NCBI RefSeq assembly: GCF_003762905.1
Contig: NZ_RJKS01000001.1
Span: forward strand, 496,001 to 560,000
DNA: 64,000 nucleotides
Reading direction: 5' to 3'
Origin: Curtobacterium sp. ZW137
GTDB lineage: Bacteria; Actinomycetota; Actinomycetes; Actinomycetales; Microbacteriaceae
Of the stretch, positions 43,984 through 53,213 are shown in pieces. A program made the translations under genes and the position numbers. The notes beneath the pieces are model-generated. The model saw only the letters and a program-made list of their open reading frames with translations. It was not told the origin of the DNA and ran no database searches. Each line of letters starts with the position of its first letter. Position 1 is the first letter of the stretch.

Positions 43984-44922
43984 ATGAGCGCGAACCCCCG
44001 CGGGCACGGACGCGGTCGCGGCGGCCGGAAGAAGGGCGGCCACGACGAGGCCGAGCACCCCGACGAGCGCTGGATGGCGTCCTACATGGACATGATCACG
44101 GTGCTGATGTGCATGTTCCTCGTGCTCTTCGCGATGTCCACCGTCGACCAGCAGAAGTACATCGCGCTGAAGACGTCCCTCGCCACCGGGTTCGGTGAGG
44201 TCGAGACGAAGAAGGTCGACACCGCCAGCGGCACCGTCGTGAAGAAGAACGAGGTCACGGACGGCAAGGGCTACTCCGTCGACGACGCGAAGGCGGACCA
44301 CTCCACGGCCGCGTCCGGAGCGGAGGACACCAACGCCGATCCCGCGTCGACGGTGGTGCCGGCGACGGCGACCAAGCAGGACGTCGCCGCAGCGGAGAAG
44401 GAGCTCGACGACCTGAAGGCGATCCAGGAGGCGATCACCGGGAACCTGGACGAGATCGGGCAGACCTCGAACGTGCAGTTCACGGTCGACGCCCGCGGGC
44501 TCATCGTCCGGCTCGTCGGCAGCGAGACGTACTTCGGCACGAACAGCGCGGACCTCTCCGACCAGGCGAAGCGGATCATGGACGCGATCGCCCCGGTGCT
44601 GAAGACCGCGCACCACGACGTCAGCGTCGAGGGGCACGCGGACCAGCGGAACTCGACCGCGCCGTACGCCACGAACTGGGAGCTCAGCGCGGCCCGCGCG
44701 ACCGGGGTGCTCCGCGACCTGGTCGAGCGGGGCGGGATGCCGGGGGAGCACATCCAGAGCGTCGGCTTCGGGTCGAGCCGGCCGCTCGCGAAGGGCGGCA
44801 CCGACGCGGACCTCGCACTGAACCGCCGGGTCGACATCGTGGTGCTCTCGAACCAGGACCAGGACGTCAGCAAGCTGATGCCGGCACTGGCCGCCGCGCA
44901 GGACGGAGCAGCGACGGGCTAG
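43984..44922 (+). CDS. motB: Flagellar motor stator protein MotB
   Basis: A 312-residue protein. A Gly/Arg/Lys-rich cytoplasmic N-terminus leads to one helix with the ion-binding Asp36 (ASYMDMITVLMCMFLVLF). A linker rich in Asp/Ala follows, then an OmpA-like peptidoglycan-binding domain (VSVEGHADQRNSTAPYATNW and NRRVDIVVLS). It anchors the stator to the wall. It starts 3 bases past motA. Confidence 0.94.
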   Translation: MSANPRGHGRGRGGRKKGGHDEAEHPDERWMASYMDMITVLMCMFLVLFAMSTVDQQKYIALKTSLATGFGEVETKKVDTASGTVVKKNEVTDGKGYSVDDAKADHSTAASGAEDTNADPASTVVPATATKQDVAAAEKELDDLKAIQEAITGNLDEIGQTSNVQFTVDARGLIVRLVGSETYFGTNSADLSDQAKRIMDAIAPVLKTAHHDVSVEGHADQRNSTAPYATNWELSAARATGVLRDLVERGGMPGEHIQSVGFGSSRPLAKGGTDADLALNRRVDIVVLSNQDQDVSKLMPALAAAQDGAATG

Positions 44923-44961
44923 GGAACACGACCGCCCCAGAACGGGGTACAGCACTGACGG

Positions 44962-45870
44962 GTGGTACTCAGCGAACCGATAGACCCACCCGTGACCGAG
45001 ACCCTGCCAGCGCCCGAGGTGTACGACTTCGCGCGCCCGTCGACGCTCGCCCGCGAGCACGCCCGGGTGCTCGAGCTCGCCTTCGAGACGTTCGCCAGGC
45101 AGTGGGGCACGCAGCTGACCGCGAAGGTCCGCGTCGTCAGCCAGGTCACCTGCGAGCAGGTGCAGATGATGACGTACGACGAGTACGCCGCGTCGCTGCC
45201 CGCGCTCACCGGCATGGCACTCCTGCCGATCGCCGACACGACCCCGAAGGGCGTGCTGCAGGTCCCGCTCGACGCCGCCCTGACCTGGGTGTCGCACGCG
45301 CTCGGCGCCTCGAAGCCGCTGCCGACCCCGGAGCGCACCTTCACGCCCATCGAGCAGGCCCTGGTCCGGAAGATCGTCGAGGACGCCCTCGACGACCTCC
45401 GCTACTCGTTCGGCGGGCTCCTCGCCCACGACGTCACGGTCGGCGGGTTCCAGTACAACAGCCAGTTCGCCCAGGCCGCCCAGAAGGGCGACCTGATGAT
45501 CGTCGCGTCGTTCAGCATCCGCGTCGGGGACCGGATCGCCCCCGGCACGCTCGCGCTCCCGGCGGAAGCGATCCTCCCGCAGCTCGGAGAGGCCGCCGCG
45601 TCGGTGTCCGCCGCCGACGCCCGCGCGCTCCTCGACGCGCAGCTCGCCGGCGTCCCGGTGGGCGTCTCGCTGCGCCTCGCCCCCGCGACGGTGCTGCCGT
45701 CGCAGGTCCTGCGACTCGCCGTCGGCGACGTGCTGCCGCTGCCGCACCCGCAGCACCGCCCCCTCACCATCACGGTCGACGGCGAGCCCGTCGGCACCGC
45801 CGCCGTCGGCGCGAACGGGTCGCGCCTCGCCGGGATCGTCGTCACCACCACATCGGAGCCCCTCGCATGA
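44962..45870 (+). CDS. fliM: Flagellar motor switch protein FliM
   Basis: About 302 residues with a central CheC-like domain (YDFARPSTLAREHARVLELA start, EYAASLPALTGMALLPI) and a C-terminal SpoA domain. In place of the canonical LSQxEIDALL peptide that binds CheY-P, the N-terminus reads only MVLSEPIDPP. GTG codons at 44962 and 44992 are both possible starts. A CCGATAGA motif just upstream of the second would favour it if it is a promoter, while the LSEPID remnant favours the first. FliM forms most of the C-ring and its stop overlaps the fliN start (ATGA). Confidence 0.88.
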   Translation: MVLSEPIDPPVTETLPAPEVYDFARPSTLAREHARVLELAFETFARQWGTQLTAKVRVVSQVTCEQVQMMTYDEYAASLPALTGMALLPIADTTPKGVLQVPLDAALTWVSHALGASKPLPTPERTFTPIEQALVRKIVEDALDDLRYSFGGLLAHDVTVGGFQYNSQFAQAAQKGDLMIVASFSIRVGDRIAPGTLALPAEAILPQLGEAAASVSAADARALLDAQLAGVPVGVSLRLAPATVLPSQVLRLAVGDVLPLPHPQHRPLTITVDGEPVGTAAVGANGSRLAGIVVTTTSEPLA

Positions 45871-46577
45871 CCGCCACCACCACCCTCCACTCCGGTGCCG
45901 CCGAGGCACTCGTCGCGCAGCTCCCGACGGCGGCTCCCCTCCGCGCGCTGACCATGCCGGGAGGCTCGACCCCCGCCGTCCTGGAGGCTGCGGTCGACGG
46001 TGTGGTCGCGTCCTTCGTCGGTGGCCTCTCCGCGGACGTCGCGGTGGTCCTGACGGACCTCGACGCGATCGCCGCGGCCGGTGGCACCGACCACGGTCTG
46101 GTCGCCGTCACCGACGTGCTCCGCCCGTCGCTCGAGGCCGCCGCGTCGGTCCTCGGCGTCGGGGTCCTCGGCGAGGCCCGCCGCGAGTCCGCCGCGTCGC
46201 TGTTCGCCGACCCGGAGACGGTCGTCTTCGAGCTCACCGCCGGTGGCCTGCCCGGTGGCTGGTTCGCCATCCGGATCCGGGAGAACGGCACCATCGGCAC
46301 GCCCGCGGCGCCGGCGGCGTCGATCCCGACCGGGAACCTCGGTCGGATCAACAACGTCGAGATGACCCTGACGGTGGAGATCGGCCGCACCCGGATGTCC
46401 GTCCGCGACGTCCTCGGCATGGAGCCGGGCGCCGTCGTCGAACTCGACCGCTCGGCCGGCGCGCCCGCCGACGTCCTGCTCAACGGCCGGCTCATCGCGC
46501 ACGGCGAGGTCGTCGTCGTGGACCAGGACTACGCCGTCCGCATCACCAAGATCCTCGACGTCGCCGAGACGGTCTGA
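45867..46577 (+). CDS. fliN: Flagellar motor switch protein FliN (FliY-like, long form)
   Basis: A 236-residue protein, about twice the size of enterobacterial FliN. The C-terminal 80 residues are a SpoA domain (RINNVEMTLTVEIGRTRMSV and GRLIAHGEVVVVDQDYAVRI). The N-terminal 140 residues look like a degenerate CheC-like domain, as in FliY, but lack clear phosphatase motifs. With FliM it forms the base of the switch ring. Its ATG overlaps fliM (ATGA). Confidence 0.88.
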   Translation: MTATTTLHSGAAEALVAQLPTAAPLRALTMPGGSTPAVLEAAVDGVVASFVGGLSADVAVVLTDLDAIAAAGGTDHGLVAVTDVLRPSLEAAASVLGVGVLGEARRESAASLFADPETVVFELTAGGLPGGWFAIRIRENGTIGTPAAPAASIPTGNLGRINNVEMTLTVEIGRTRMSVRDVLGMEPGAVVELDRSAGAPADVLLNGRLIAHGEVVVVDQDYAVRITKILDVAETV

Positions 46578-46583
46578 TCCGTC

Positions 46584-47135
46584 GTGGACACGCTCGTCAT
46601 CACCCTCCGCGTCGCGCTCTCGCTCGGCGTCGTGCTCGCCCTGATGTGGGTGCTGCACCGCCGCGTGTCCAAGGGGCAGCTCGGCTGGACCAAGGCGAAG
46701 GGCCGTCGGTCCGCCGCCGTGGAGGTCGTCGCCCGGCAGGGGATCGGTGGCAAGGCGAGCGTCGTCGTGGTGGACGTCGAGGGTGAGCGCCTGGTGCTCG
46801 GCGTGACCGAGCACGGCGTGAGCCTGCTCACGAGCGGTGCCGCGCCCGCGCCGGAACTGACCATCGTCACGGGTCCCGTCGTGCTGCCGAGCGTGCCGCG
46901 ACCCGTCGCGCCGGAGCCGACCGCCCCGGCCGCGTCCGCCGACGCGTTCCGTGCCGAGCTGGACAAGCAGGACCAGGCCGCACCCAGCCTCCCGTCCGAG
47001 CTCCCGATGCGTCCCCGCAACCGCAGCCGACGCGCCGTCGCCGTCCCCACTTCCGCGCAGCTGCAGGGCTCGATCCTCTCCGTGGACACCTGGCGCCAGG
47101 CGGCTGCCGCCGTGCGCAACCGGCGGGCCGGGTGA
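46584..47135 (+). CDS. fliO: Flagellar biosynthesis protein FliO
   Basis: A 183-residue protein with a short N-terminal membrane helix (residues 3-23, VITLRVALSLGVVLALMWVL) and a FliO domain (VEVVARQGIGGKASVVVVDV, LVLGVTEHGVSLL). A Pro-rich linker and a basic tail follow. FliO helps assemble FliP in the export gate. GTG start; its stop overlaps the fliP start. Confidence 0.88.
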   Translation: MDTLVITLRVALSLGVVLALMWVLHRRVSKGQLGWTKAKGRRSAAVEVVARQGIGGKASVVVVDVEGERLVLGVTEHGVSLLTSGAAPAPELTIVTGPVVLPSVPRPVAPEPTAPAASADAFRAELDKQDQAAPSLPSELPMRPRNRSRRAVAVPTSAQLQGSILSVDTWRQAAAAVRNRRAG

Positions 47136-47953
47136 CCGCCGCGCGGACCGGGCGTCTGCTGCTGCTCGCCGTCCTCGGCGTGGCGATGGTCGCCGGGTTC
47201 CTGATGCTGACGGCGACCGGTGCGCATGCGGCCGGCGTCGTCGAGCCGACCGCGCCGGCCACCCCGACCGCCCCTGCCACGGGCGGCTTCTCGGTCAGCG
47301 TGAACGGTCCGGACGGCGCGCCGTCCTCCGCCGTCGTGACGCTCATCGGCATCACGCTGCTCAGCGTCGCACCGGCGCTGCTGCTCATGATGACGTCGTT
47401 CACGAAGATCTTCGTCGTCCTCGCGATGACCAGGAACGCGCTCGGTCTGCAGTCGATCCCGCCGAACCAGGTGATCGCCGGGCTCGCGCTCTTCCTGTCG
47501 CTGTTCGTGATGGCACCCGTGATCGGGCACATCAACGACGACGCGCTGCAGCCCTACCTCGCCGGGCACCTCGACTTCCAGCAGGCCGTCGACATCGGCA
47601 CGAAGCCGCTCCGGACGTTCATGCTGCACCAGACGCGGGACGAGGACCTGGCGCTGATCACCCGTGCCGCGGGACTCGCGAACCCGAAGGACCTCGACGC
47701 GGTCCCGATGACGACGGTGATCCCGGCGTTCATCATCTCCGAGCTCCGGAGCGCGTTCATCATCGGGTTCGTCATCTTCATCCCGTTCCTCGTCATCGAC
47801 CTCGTGGTCTCCGCGGCGCTGATGTCGATGGGCATGATGATGCTCCCGCCGGTGATGATCTCGCTGCCGTTCAAGATCCTGCTGTTCGTGCTCGTCGACG
47901 GGTGGGGGCTCATCATCAAGTCGCTCATCGAGAGCTACCAGGTGGTGCACTGA
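47132..47953 (+). CDS. fliP: Flagellar export gate protein FliP
   Basis: A 273-residue protein. An N-terminal signal-like helix ending in GAHA is followed by the FliP domain: TSFTKIFVVLAMTRNALGLQ and IPPNQVIAGLALFLSLFVMA. The C-terminal pair of helices includes VSAALMSMGMMMLPPVMISL. FliP with FliQ and FliR forms the export pore. GTG start overlaps fliO (GTGA); its stop overlaps fliQ (TGATG). Confidence 0.95.
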   Translation: MTAARTGRLLLLAVLGVAMVAGFLMLTATGAHAAGVVEPTAPATPTAPATGGFSVSVNGPDGAPSSAVVTLIGITLLSVAPALLLMMTSFTKIFVVLAMTRNALGLQSIPPNQVIAGLALFLSLFVMAPVIGHINDDALQPYLAGHLDFQQAVDIGTKPLRTFMLHQTRDEDLALITRAAGLANPKDLDAVPMTTVIPAFIISELRSAFIIGFVIFIPFLVIDLVVSAALMSMGMMMLPPVMISLPFKILLFVLVDGWGLIIKSLIESYQVVH

Positions 47954-48228
47954 TGGACCAGCAAGCCGTCATCGACCTCGTCCTGCAGGCGCTCCTCGTC
48001 GCGGGGAAGCTCGCTGCCCCCGTCCTCGTGACGTCCCTCGTGGTGGGCTTCGCCATCTCGCTCTTCCAGTCCGTGACGCAGATCCAGGAGGTCACGCTCT
48101 CCTTCGTGCCGAAGGCCCTCGCGGTCGCGATCGCGCTCGTGGTCTGCGGCAACTGGATGATCTCGGAGATGATCGGGTTCACGCACTTCGCGTTCGACCA
48201 GATCCCGAAGCTCCTCGGGGTCGGCTGA
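47953..48228 (+). CDS. fliQ: Flagellar export gate protein FliQ
   Basis: A 91-residue protein with two membrane helices and the FliQ signature (LFQSVTQIQEVTLSFVPK). It packs around FliP and FliR in the export gate. Its ATG and stop overlap the neighbouring genes by one base each (TGATG on both sides), showing tight coupling. Confidence 0.95.
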   Translation: MDQQAVIDLVLQALLVAGKLAAPVLVTSLVVGFAISLFQSVTQIQEVTLSFVPKALAVAIALVVCGNWMISEMIGFTHFAFDQIPKLLGVG

Positions 48229-49004
48229 TGGAACTGGCCATCGACTTCGACTCCCTCGAGGGCACGATGCTGGCCGGGGTCCGGATGATCGCGTTCTTCC
48301 TCATCGCGCCGCCGTTCTCGTACAAGGCGTTCCCGAACACCGTGAAGCTCATCCTCGCGCTGGGGCTCGCCATCGGCGTCGCACCGCGGGTGACCGCCGG
48401 GTACGTCTCGCTCGACACGGGCCCGTTCCTCGTGGCCCTCGTCACACAGCTCGTCGTCGGTCTGGTGCTCGGGTTCCTCGTGTACCTGGTGTTCGCGGCC
48501 GTGCAGTCCGCCGGTGCGCTCATCGACCTGTTCGGCGGGTTCACGCTCGCGCAGGCATACGACCCGCAGTCCCAGGTGAACGGTGCGCAGTTCACCCGGC
48601 TGTTCCAGATGGCGGCGCTCGCGCTGCTGTTCGCCTCGGGTGGGTACCAGCTGATCGTCGGCGGCCTCGTCCGGTCGTTCGACGCGGTGCCGCTCGTCAC
48701 CTCCGACGGGCACGTCGGGTCGTTCGCGCTCGGTGGGGTCGCCGGCCTCCTCGTCGCCGCGCTGTCCCAGATGTTCCTCGCGACGCTGCAGATCGCCGGC
48801 CCGCTCGTCGTCGTGCTCTTCCTCGCCGACGTCGGCCTGGGGCTCCTCACCCGGGTCGCGCCGGCGCTCAACGCCTTCCAGATGGGCTTCCCGATCAAGA
48901 TCGGCCTGACCGTCATCTTCGCCGGGGCGCTCTTCATGGCGCTGCCGTCCGTCGTGTCCAGCCTGACCGGTGACGCCGTGCAGGCGATCACGGGGAGGGG
49001 GTGA
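48228..49004 (+). CDS. fliR: Flagellar export gate protein FliR
   Basis: A 258-residue protein with six hydrophobic helices and FliR features (RMIAFFLIAPPFSYKAFPNT, QSAGALIDLFGGFTLAQAYD). It forms the core of the export gate with FliP and FliQ. It overlaps fliQ (TGATG) and flhB (GTGA). Confidence 0.95.
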   Translation: MELAIDFDSLEGTMLAGVRMIAFFLIAPPFSYKAFPNTVKLILALGLAIGVAPRVTAGYVSLDTGPFLVALVTQLVVGLVLGFLVYLVFAAVQSAGALIDLFGGFTLAQAYDPQSQVNGAQFTRLFQMAALALLFASGGYQLIVGGLVRSFDAVPLVTSDGHVGSFALGGVAGLLVAALSQMFLATLQIAGPLVVVLFLADVGLGLLTRVAPALNAFQMGFPIKIGLTVIFAGALFMALPSVVSSLTGDAVQAITGRG

Positions 49005-50197
49005 GCATGTCCGACAGTGGTGAGAAGTCCGAGAAGGCCACATCCAAACGGATGAAGGACGTCTACAAGAAGGGCCAGCTCGGCCGTTCCCAGGACCTCG
49101 GCGCGTGGATCGGCATCGCCCTCGCGGCGCTCATGGTCCCCGCGACCATCGGCCGGGCCGCGGCGGCCGGGCAGTCCCAGCTCGACGGCGTGCGGCTGGT
49201 CATCGCGGACCCGACGATCGGCACGATGCGCGGAGTGTTCGACGACGCGATGGGCTCGATCGGCGCAACGATCGGCCCGATGCTCCTCGTGGTGCTCGTC
49301 GGCGTCACCGCGGCCGCCGTCGCGCAGGGCGGCGTGCACTTCCGCTCCCTCGCCCCGACCCCGGAGCACTTCGACCCGATCCAGGGCATCAAGCGGGTGT
49401 TCGGCACGCAGGCGCTGTGGAACGGGCTGAAGGCCCTCGTGAAGACGGCCGTCGTCGGCCTCGTGCTCTGGTTCGCCGTGCAGGGACTCGTCCCGGTCCT
49501 GATGACCAGCGGCTCGCTGCCCCTGTCCGCCGTGCTCTCCGCCGCCGGCGCCGGTGCCGGCACCCTGCTCCGCGCGGCGATCGCCGCCGGGCTGGTGCTC
49601 GCCGCGCTGGACGTGTTCGTCGTGATCCGCCGGAACCGGAAGCGCACGATGATGACCAAGCGTGAGGTCAAGGACGAGAACAAGTCCGCCGAGGGCGACC
49701 CGCTCGTCAAGGGGCAGCGCCGCTCCCGGCAGCTCGCGATGAGCCGGAACCGGATGATCCAGGCGATCCCGGGCGCCGACGTCGTGATGACGAACCCGAC
49801 GCACTACGCGGTCGCGCTCAAGTACGAGCCGGGCAAGTCCGCGCCCCGCGTGGTCGCGAAGGGCGCCGGTCCGGTGGCGTCCCTGATCCGCGAACGCGCC
49901 GAGGACGCGCGCGTGCCGATCGTCCGCGACGTGCCGCTCACCCGGGCCCTGCACGCCGCGTGCGAGCTCGGGCAGGAGGTCCCCGTCGACCTCTACACGC
50001 CCGTCGCCCGGGTGCTCTCCTTCGTGATGGCGCTCAAGGCGAAGGGGGCAGCCGCCGGTACCCACGCTCCGCCACGGCCGACCACGCCGGACGAGGTCGC
50101 CACGGTCATCGACCCGGCCACCCTGACCGGGGACCTCCGGCCCCGCAAGCTCCGTCCGTCCCGCACGACCCCGTCTCCCGAAGAGGTGCCAGCATGA
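49001..50197 (+). CDS. flhB: Flagellar export gate switch protein FlhB
   Basis: A 398-residue protein. The basic N-terminus (EKSEKATSKRMKDVYKKGQL) is followed by four helices and a cytoplasmic domain with the autocleavage site Asn265-Pro266-Thr267-His268 (MTNPTHYAVALKY). Self-cleavage there switches export from hook to filament proteins. The start is GTG at 49001 (overlap with fliR) or ATG at 49007. A Pro-rich tail of about 40 residues is not conserved. Confidence 0.95.
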   Translation: MSMSDSGEKSEKATSKRMKDVYKKGQLGRSQDLGAWIGIALAALMVPATIGRAAAAGQSQLDGVRLVIADPTIGTMRGVFDDAMGSIGATIGPMLLVVLVGVTAAAVAQGGVHFRSLAPTPEHFDPIQGIKRVFGTQALWNGLKALVKTAVVGLVLWFAVQGLVPVLMTSGSLPLSAVLSAAGAGAGTLLRAAIAAGLVLAALDVFVVIRRNRKRTMMTKREVKDENKSAEGDPLVKGQRRSRQLAMSRNRMIQAIPGADVVMTNPTHYAVALKYEPGKSAPRVVAKGAGPVASLIRERAEDARVPIVRDVPLTRALHAACELGQEVPVDLYTPVARVLSFVMALKAKGAAAGTHAPPRPTTPDEVATVIDPATLTGDLRPRKLRPSRTTPSPEEVPA

Positions 50198-52248
50198 ACC
50201 GCAAGGACCTGCCGAAGCTCGCCGTCCCGGTCTTCATCGTCGGCATCATCCTGCTGCTGATCCTGCCGGTGCCGTCGTTCCTGCTCGACTTCCTGATCAT
50301 CTGCAACATCCTGCTGGCGCTGGTGATCCTGCTCACGACGCTGTTCGTGAAGAAACCGCTCGACTTCTCGGTGTTCCCCTCGCTGCTCCTCGTCGCGACG
50401 CTGTTCCGGCTCGGCCTCAACGTCGCGTCGACGCGGCTCGTCCTCGGCGAGGGCTTCGCCGGCGACGTCATCCAGGCCTTCGGACACGTCGCCGTCTCCG
50501 GCTCGATCATCATCGGCGCGGTGATCTTCCTCATCCTCATCGTCATCCAGTTCGTCGTCGTGACGAAGGGTGCCGAGCGCGTCGCCGAGGTCGGCGCCCG
50601 CTTCACCCTCGACGCGATGCCGGGCAAGCAGATGGCGATCGACGCGGACCTCAACGCCGGGCTGATCACCGACGCCCAGGCCAAGGAGCGCCGCGCGTCG
50701 GTGTCCGCCGAGGCCGACTTCTACGGCGCGATGGACGGCGCGTCGAAGTTCGTCAAGGGCGACGCGATCGCCGGCATCCTGATCATCGTCATCAACCTCG
50801 TCGGCGGCATCGCGATCGGCATGCTGCAGAACGGCCTCTCGGTCACCGACGCGCTCTCGAAGTACGGCATCCTGACCATCGGCGACGGGCTCGTCACGCA
50901 GATCCCGGCGCTCCTGATGGCCGTGTCCACGGGCATGATCGTGACCCGCTCCGGCGCCGAGTCGGAGATGGGCTCGTCCGCGGCCGCGCAGCTCGGGCAG
51001 TCCCGGAACGCGCTGATGATCGCCGGTGTGGCGGCGATCGCGATGGGCTTCATCCCCGGGATGCCGATCGTGCCGTTCCTGCTCGTCGGCGCGACGCTGC
51101 TCTTCACCGGGTGGCGCATCGGGCAGAACGCCGCCCGAGCGGAGCAGACGGCCGCGCAGCAGGAGGCCCTCGCCGCTGCGGCACCATCCGGCGACACCCC
51201 CGAGGACCTCATCGAGCAGATGCGCGTCCATGCCCTCGAGATCCTCCTCGCACCCGACCTGGTCGACATGGTGTCCGGCGCGTCCGACGACCTGCTCGGC
51301 CGTGTCCGGGCGCTCCGCCGGAAGATCGCGCTCGACATGGGCATCGTCGTCCCGCCCGTCCGCACCCGCGACAGCATCGACCTGCCGCCATCGACGTACG
51401 CGATCCGGATCGCCGGCGTCGAGGCCGGCCGGGGCACCGCGCCCGCGCGGAGCGTCCTCGCCCTCGGCGACCACCTCGACGGGCTCCCGGGCGACGCGAC
51501 CGTCGAGCCGGTGTTCGGCCTCGCCGGCAAGTGGGTGCCCGCCGAGCTCCGGCACGCAGCGGAGATGACCGGCGCCACCGTGATCGACCGCGTCTCCGTG
51601 CTCGTCACCCACCTGCAGGCCGTGATCGGCGACAACGCGGCACGGCTCCTCACCCGCGAGGACGTCAAGGTCCTCGCCGAGGGCGTCAAGCAGGTCAACC
51701 CCGCCGCCGTCGAGGAACTCGTGCCGGGCATGCTCTCGATGGCCGAGCTCCAGCGCGTCCTGCAGGGGCTCCTCGTCGAGCGCGTCCCGATCAACGACCT
51801 CGGCCGGATCTGCGAGGCGCTGACGCTCCGCGCGAAGGTCTCCACCGACCCCGAGGGACTCGTCGAGGCCGCCCGCGCCGCACTCGGTCCCGCGCTGCCC
51901 GCCCGACACCTCGACAACGGGGTCCTCCGCGTGATCATGATCGACCCGCTGCTCGAACAGTCCATGCTCGAGGGACTCCGACCCTCCGAGCAGGGCACCC
52001 AGATCGTGCTCGACGCGCACCGCATCGAGCAGGTCCTCGGGTCCGTGCGGGACGCCGTCCGGAGCGTCGAGGAGCAGGGGCTCTCCGCCGTGCTCGTCTG
52101 CGCACCGCAGCTCCGCCCCGCCGTGCACCGCATGGTGTCCGCGCAGTCCAACGGCCTGCCCGTGCTCTCCTACCAGGAGGCCACGGCAGCGGGCTCCACC
52201 ATCGAGACCGTGGGAGTGGTCCGTGCCGCCGACCCGATTGCAGCGTAG
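50194..52248 (+). CDS. flhA: Flagellar export gate protein FlhA
   Basis: A 684-residue protein. Eight helices fill the first 310 residues, including the conserved LFRLGLNVASTRLVLGEG signature of the FHIPEP family and the AEADFYGAMDGASKFVKGDA loop. The large cytoplasmic domain docks chaperone-substrate complexes. Its ATG overlaps the flhB stop (ATGA). Confidence 0.95.
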   Translation: MNRKDLPKLAVPVFIVGIILLLILPVPSFLLDFLIICNILLALVILLTTLFVKKPLDFSVFPSLLLVATLFRLGLNVASTRLVLGEGFAGDVIQAFGHVAVSGSIIIGAVIFLILIVIQFVVVTKGAERVAEVGARFTLDAMPGKQMAIDADLNAGLITDAQAKERRASVSAEADFYGAMDGASKFVKGDAIAGILIIVINLVGGIAIGMLQNGLSVTDALSKYGILTIGDGLVTQIPALLMAVSTGMIVTRSGAESEMGSSAAAQLGQSRNALMIAGVAAIAMGFIPGMPIVPFLLVGATLLFTGWRIGQNAARAEQTAAQQEALAAAAPSGDTPEDLIEQMRVHALEILLAPDLVDMVSGASDDLLGRVRALRRKIALDMGIVVPPVRTRDSIDLPPSTYAIRIAGVEAGRGTAPARSVLALGDHLDGLPGDATVEPVFGLAGKWVPAELRHAAEMTGATVIDRVSVLVTHLQAVIGDNAARLLTREDVKVLAEGVKQVNPAAVEELVPGMLSMAELQRVLQGLLVERVPINDLGRICEALTLRAKVSTDPEGLVEAARAALGPALPARHLDNGVLRVIMIDPLLEQSMLEGLRPSEQGTQIVLDAHRIEQVLGSVRDAVRSVEEQGLSAVLVCAPQLRPAVHRMVSAQSNGLPVLSYQEATAAGSTIETVGVVRAADPIAA

Positions 52249-53170
52249 CGCCGCGACGCTCGAGGACGTCCGCGAGGCCGTCCGCGCCGAGTTCGGCCCC
52301 GGCGCCCGCATCGTCGCCGCCGAGCGCGTCACGAGCGGTGGCATCGGCGGGCTCTTCCGGAAGGCCCACGTCGAGGCCACCGTCGAGGTCCACGACGCCA
52401 CCGACGTCCCCACCGCCCGGGTCGCGATCGCGGACGGGCCCGCGAAGCGCGTCGGCATCGCCGCGCTCCTCGCCGACGCCGAGGAGACCGAGGCACGGAT
52501 CGCCGCGTCCTCCGGGACGTCGGCGACGCGGGCCGACGCCTTCGCGTCGGTGCTCGACGGGTTCGTCGCGGACGGGATCGCGCCCGCGGTTCCTGCCGCT
52601 GCTGCTGCCGCTGCTGCCACCGCACCCGGCCCCGGTGCGGGGCCGGATCGTTCCGTGGAGGGCGATCCGGGCCTCCTGTCCGATGCGCCGTTCCGGTCTG
52701 GAGGCACGGCCGGCGTCGACGACGTCACGTCACCTCGTGCGTTCGGTGCGTCGGCCGCGGCGCGGACGCCGGTGCCGGCGGTCCTGTCGGCCGACGGCGA
52801 CCTCGTCGTGCTCGTCGGCCGCGCCGGTGACGTCGACGCTGCTGCTGGGGTGTTCGCCGCGCGACACGGACTCCGCGAGACCGATGCCGCCGACCGTCGC
52901 GGGGGGATCCTGGCGCGGGCGGACGGGGTCCGGCTCGGCCACGCGCTCCTCGGGGTCGCGACGTGGGACGACGCTCGCACGCTCGACGGGCTCGCGCCGG
53001 ACCAGGTGTGGGTCGTGGTCGACGCGGGGCGGAAGCACGAGGACAGCCTGGCGATGGTGGACGCGGTGGCATCCGTGGTCGCCGTGGCGGGGGTGCTGTC
53101 GATCGGGGGCTCCGAGACGGCGTCGCCGGAGTCCGTCCACGGCCTCGGCCTGCCGGTCCGCACGCTCTGA
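52223..53170 (+). CDS. FlhF-like protein lacking GTPase motifs
   Basis: A 315-residue protein in the flhF position after flhA. Residues 8-55 resemble the FlhF N-domain (LEDVREAVRAEFGPGARIVA then GGIGGLFRKAHVEATVEV). An Ala/Pro-rich middle follows. The C-terminal part, LVVLVGRAGDVDAAAGVFAA, looks like the strand of an SRP-type GTPase where the P-loop GxxxxGKT should be, but the loop is missing. It cannot hydrolyse GTP in the usual way. The GTG at 52223 overlaps flhA by 26 bases, with GGGAG upstream. An unrelated protein is possible but the position supports FlhF descent. Confidence 0.65.
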   Translation: MPPTRLQRSAATLEDVREAVRAEFGPGARIVAAERVTSGGIGGLFRKAHVEATVEVHDATDVPTARVAIADGPAKRVGIAALLADAEETEARIAASSGTSATRADAFASVLDGFVADGIAPAVPAAAAAAAATAPGPGAGPDRSVEGDPGLLSDAPFRSGGTAGVDDVTSPRAFGASAAARTPVPAVLSADGDLVVLVGRAGDVDAAAGVFAARHGLRETDAADRRGGILARADGVRLGHALLGVATWDDARTLDGLAPDQVWVVVDAGRKHEDSLAMVDAVASVVAVAGVLSIGGSETASPESVHGLGLPVRTL

Positions 53171-53207
53171 CGCCGTGTGGGACGCGCTCGCCGCGCCGCA
53201 CTGTGGC

Positions 53208-53213
53208 TAGGCT
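53208..53213 (+). promoter_or_regulatory. -10 element of leaderless csrA
   Basis: TAGGCT, 6 bases before the csrA GTG. It suggests csrA also has its own promoter within the flagellar operon. Confidence 0.45.

Noticed and set aside
42688..45909. A 1073-codon open frame on the minus strand
   Set aside because: It is antisense to flbD, motA, motB and fliM, all of which are recognisable.
49993..53163. A 1056-codon open frame on the minus strand
   Set aside because: It is antisense to flhA and the FlhF-like gene and shows no family features.
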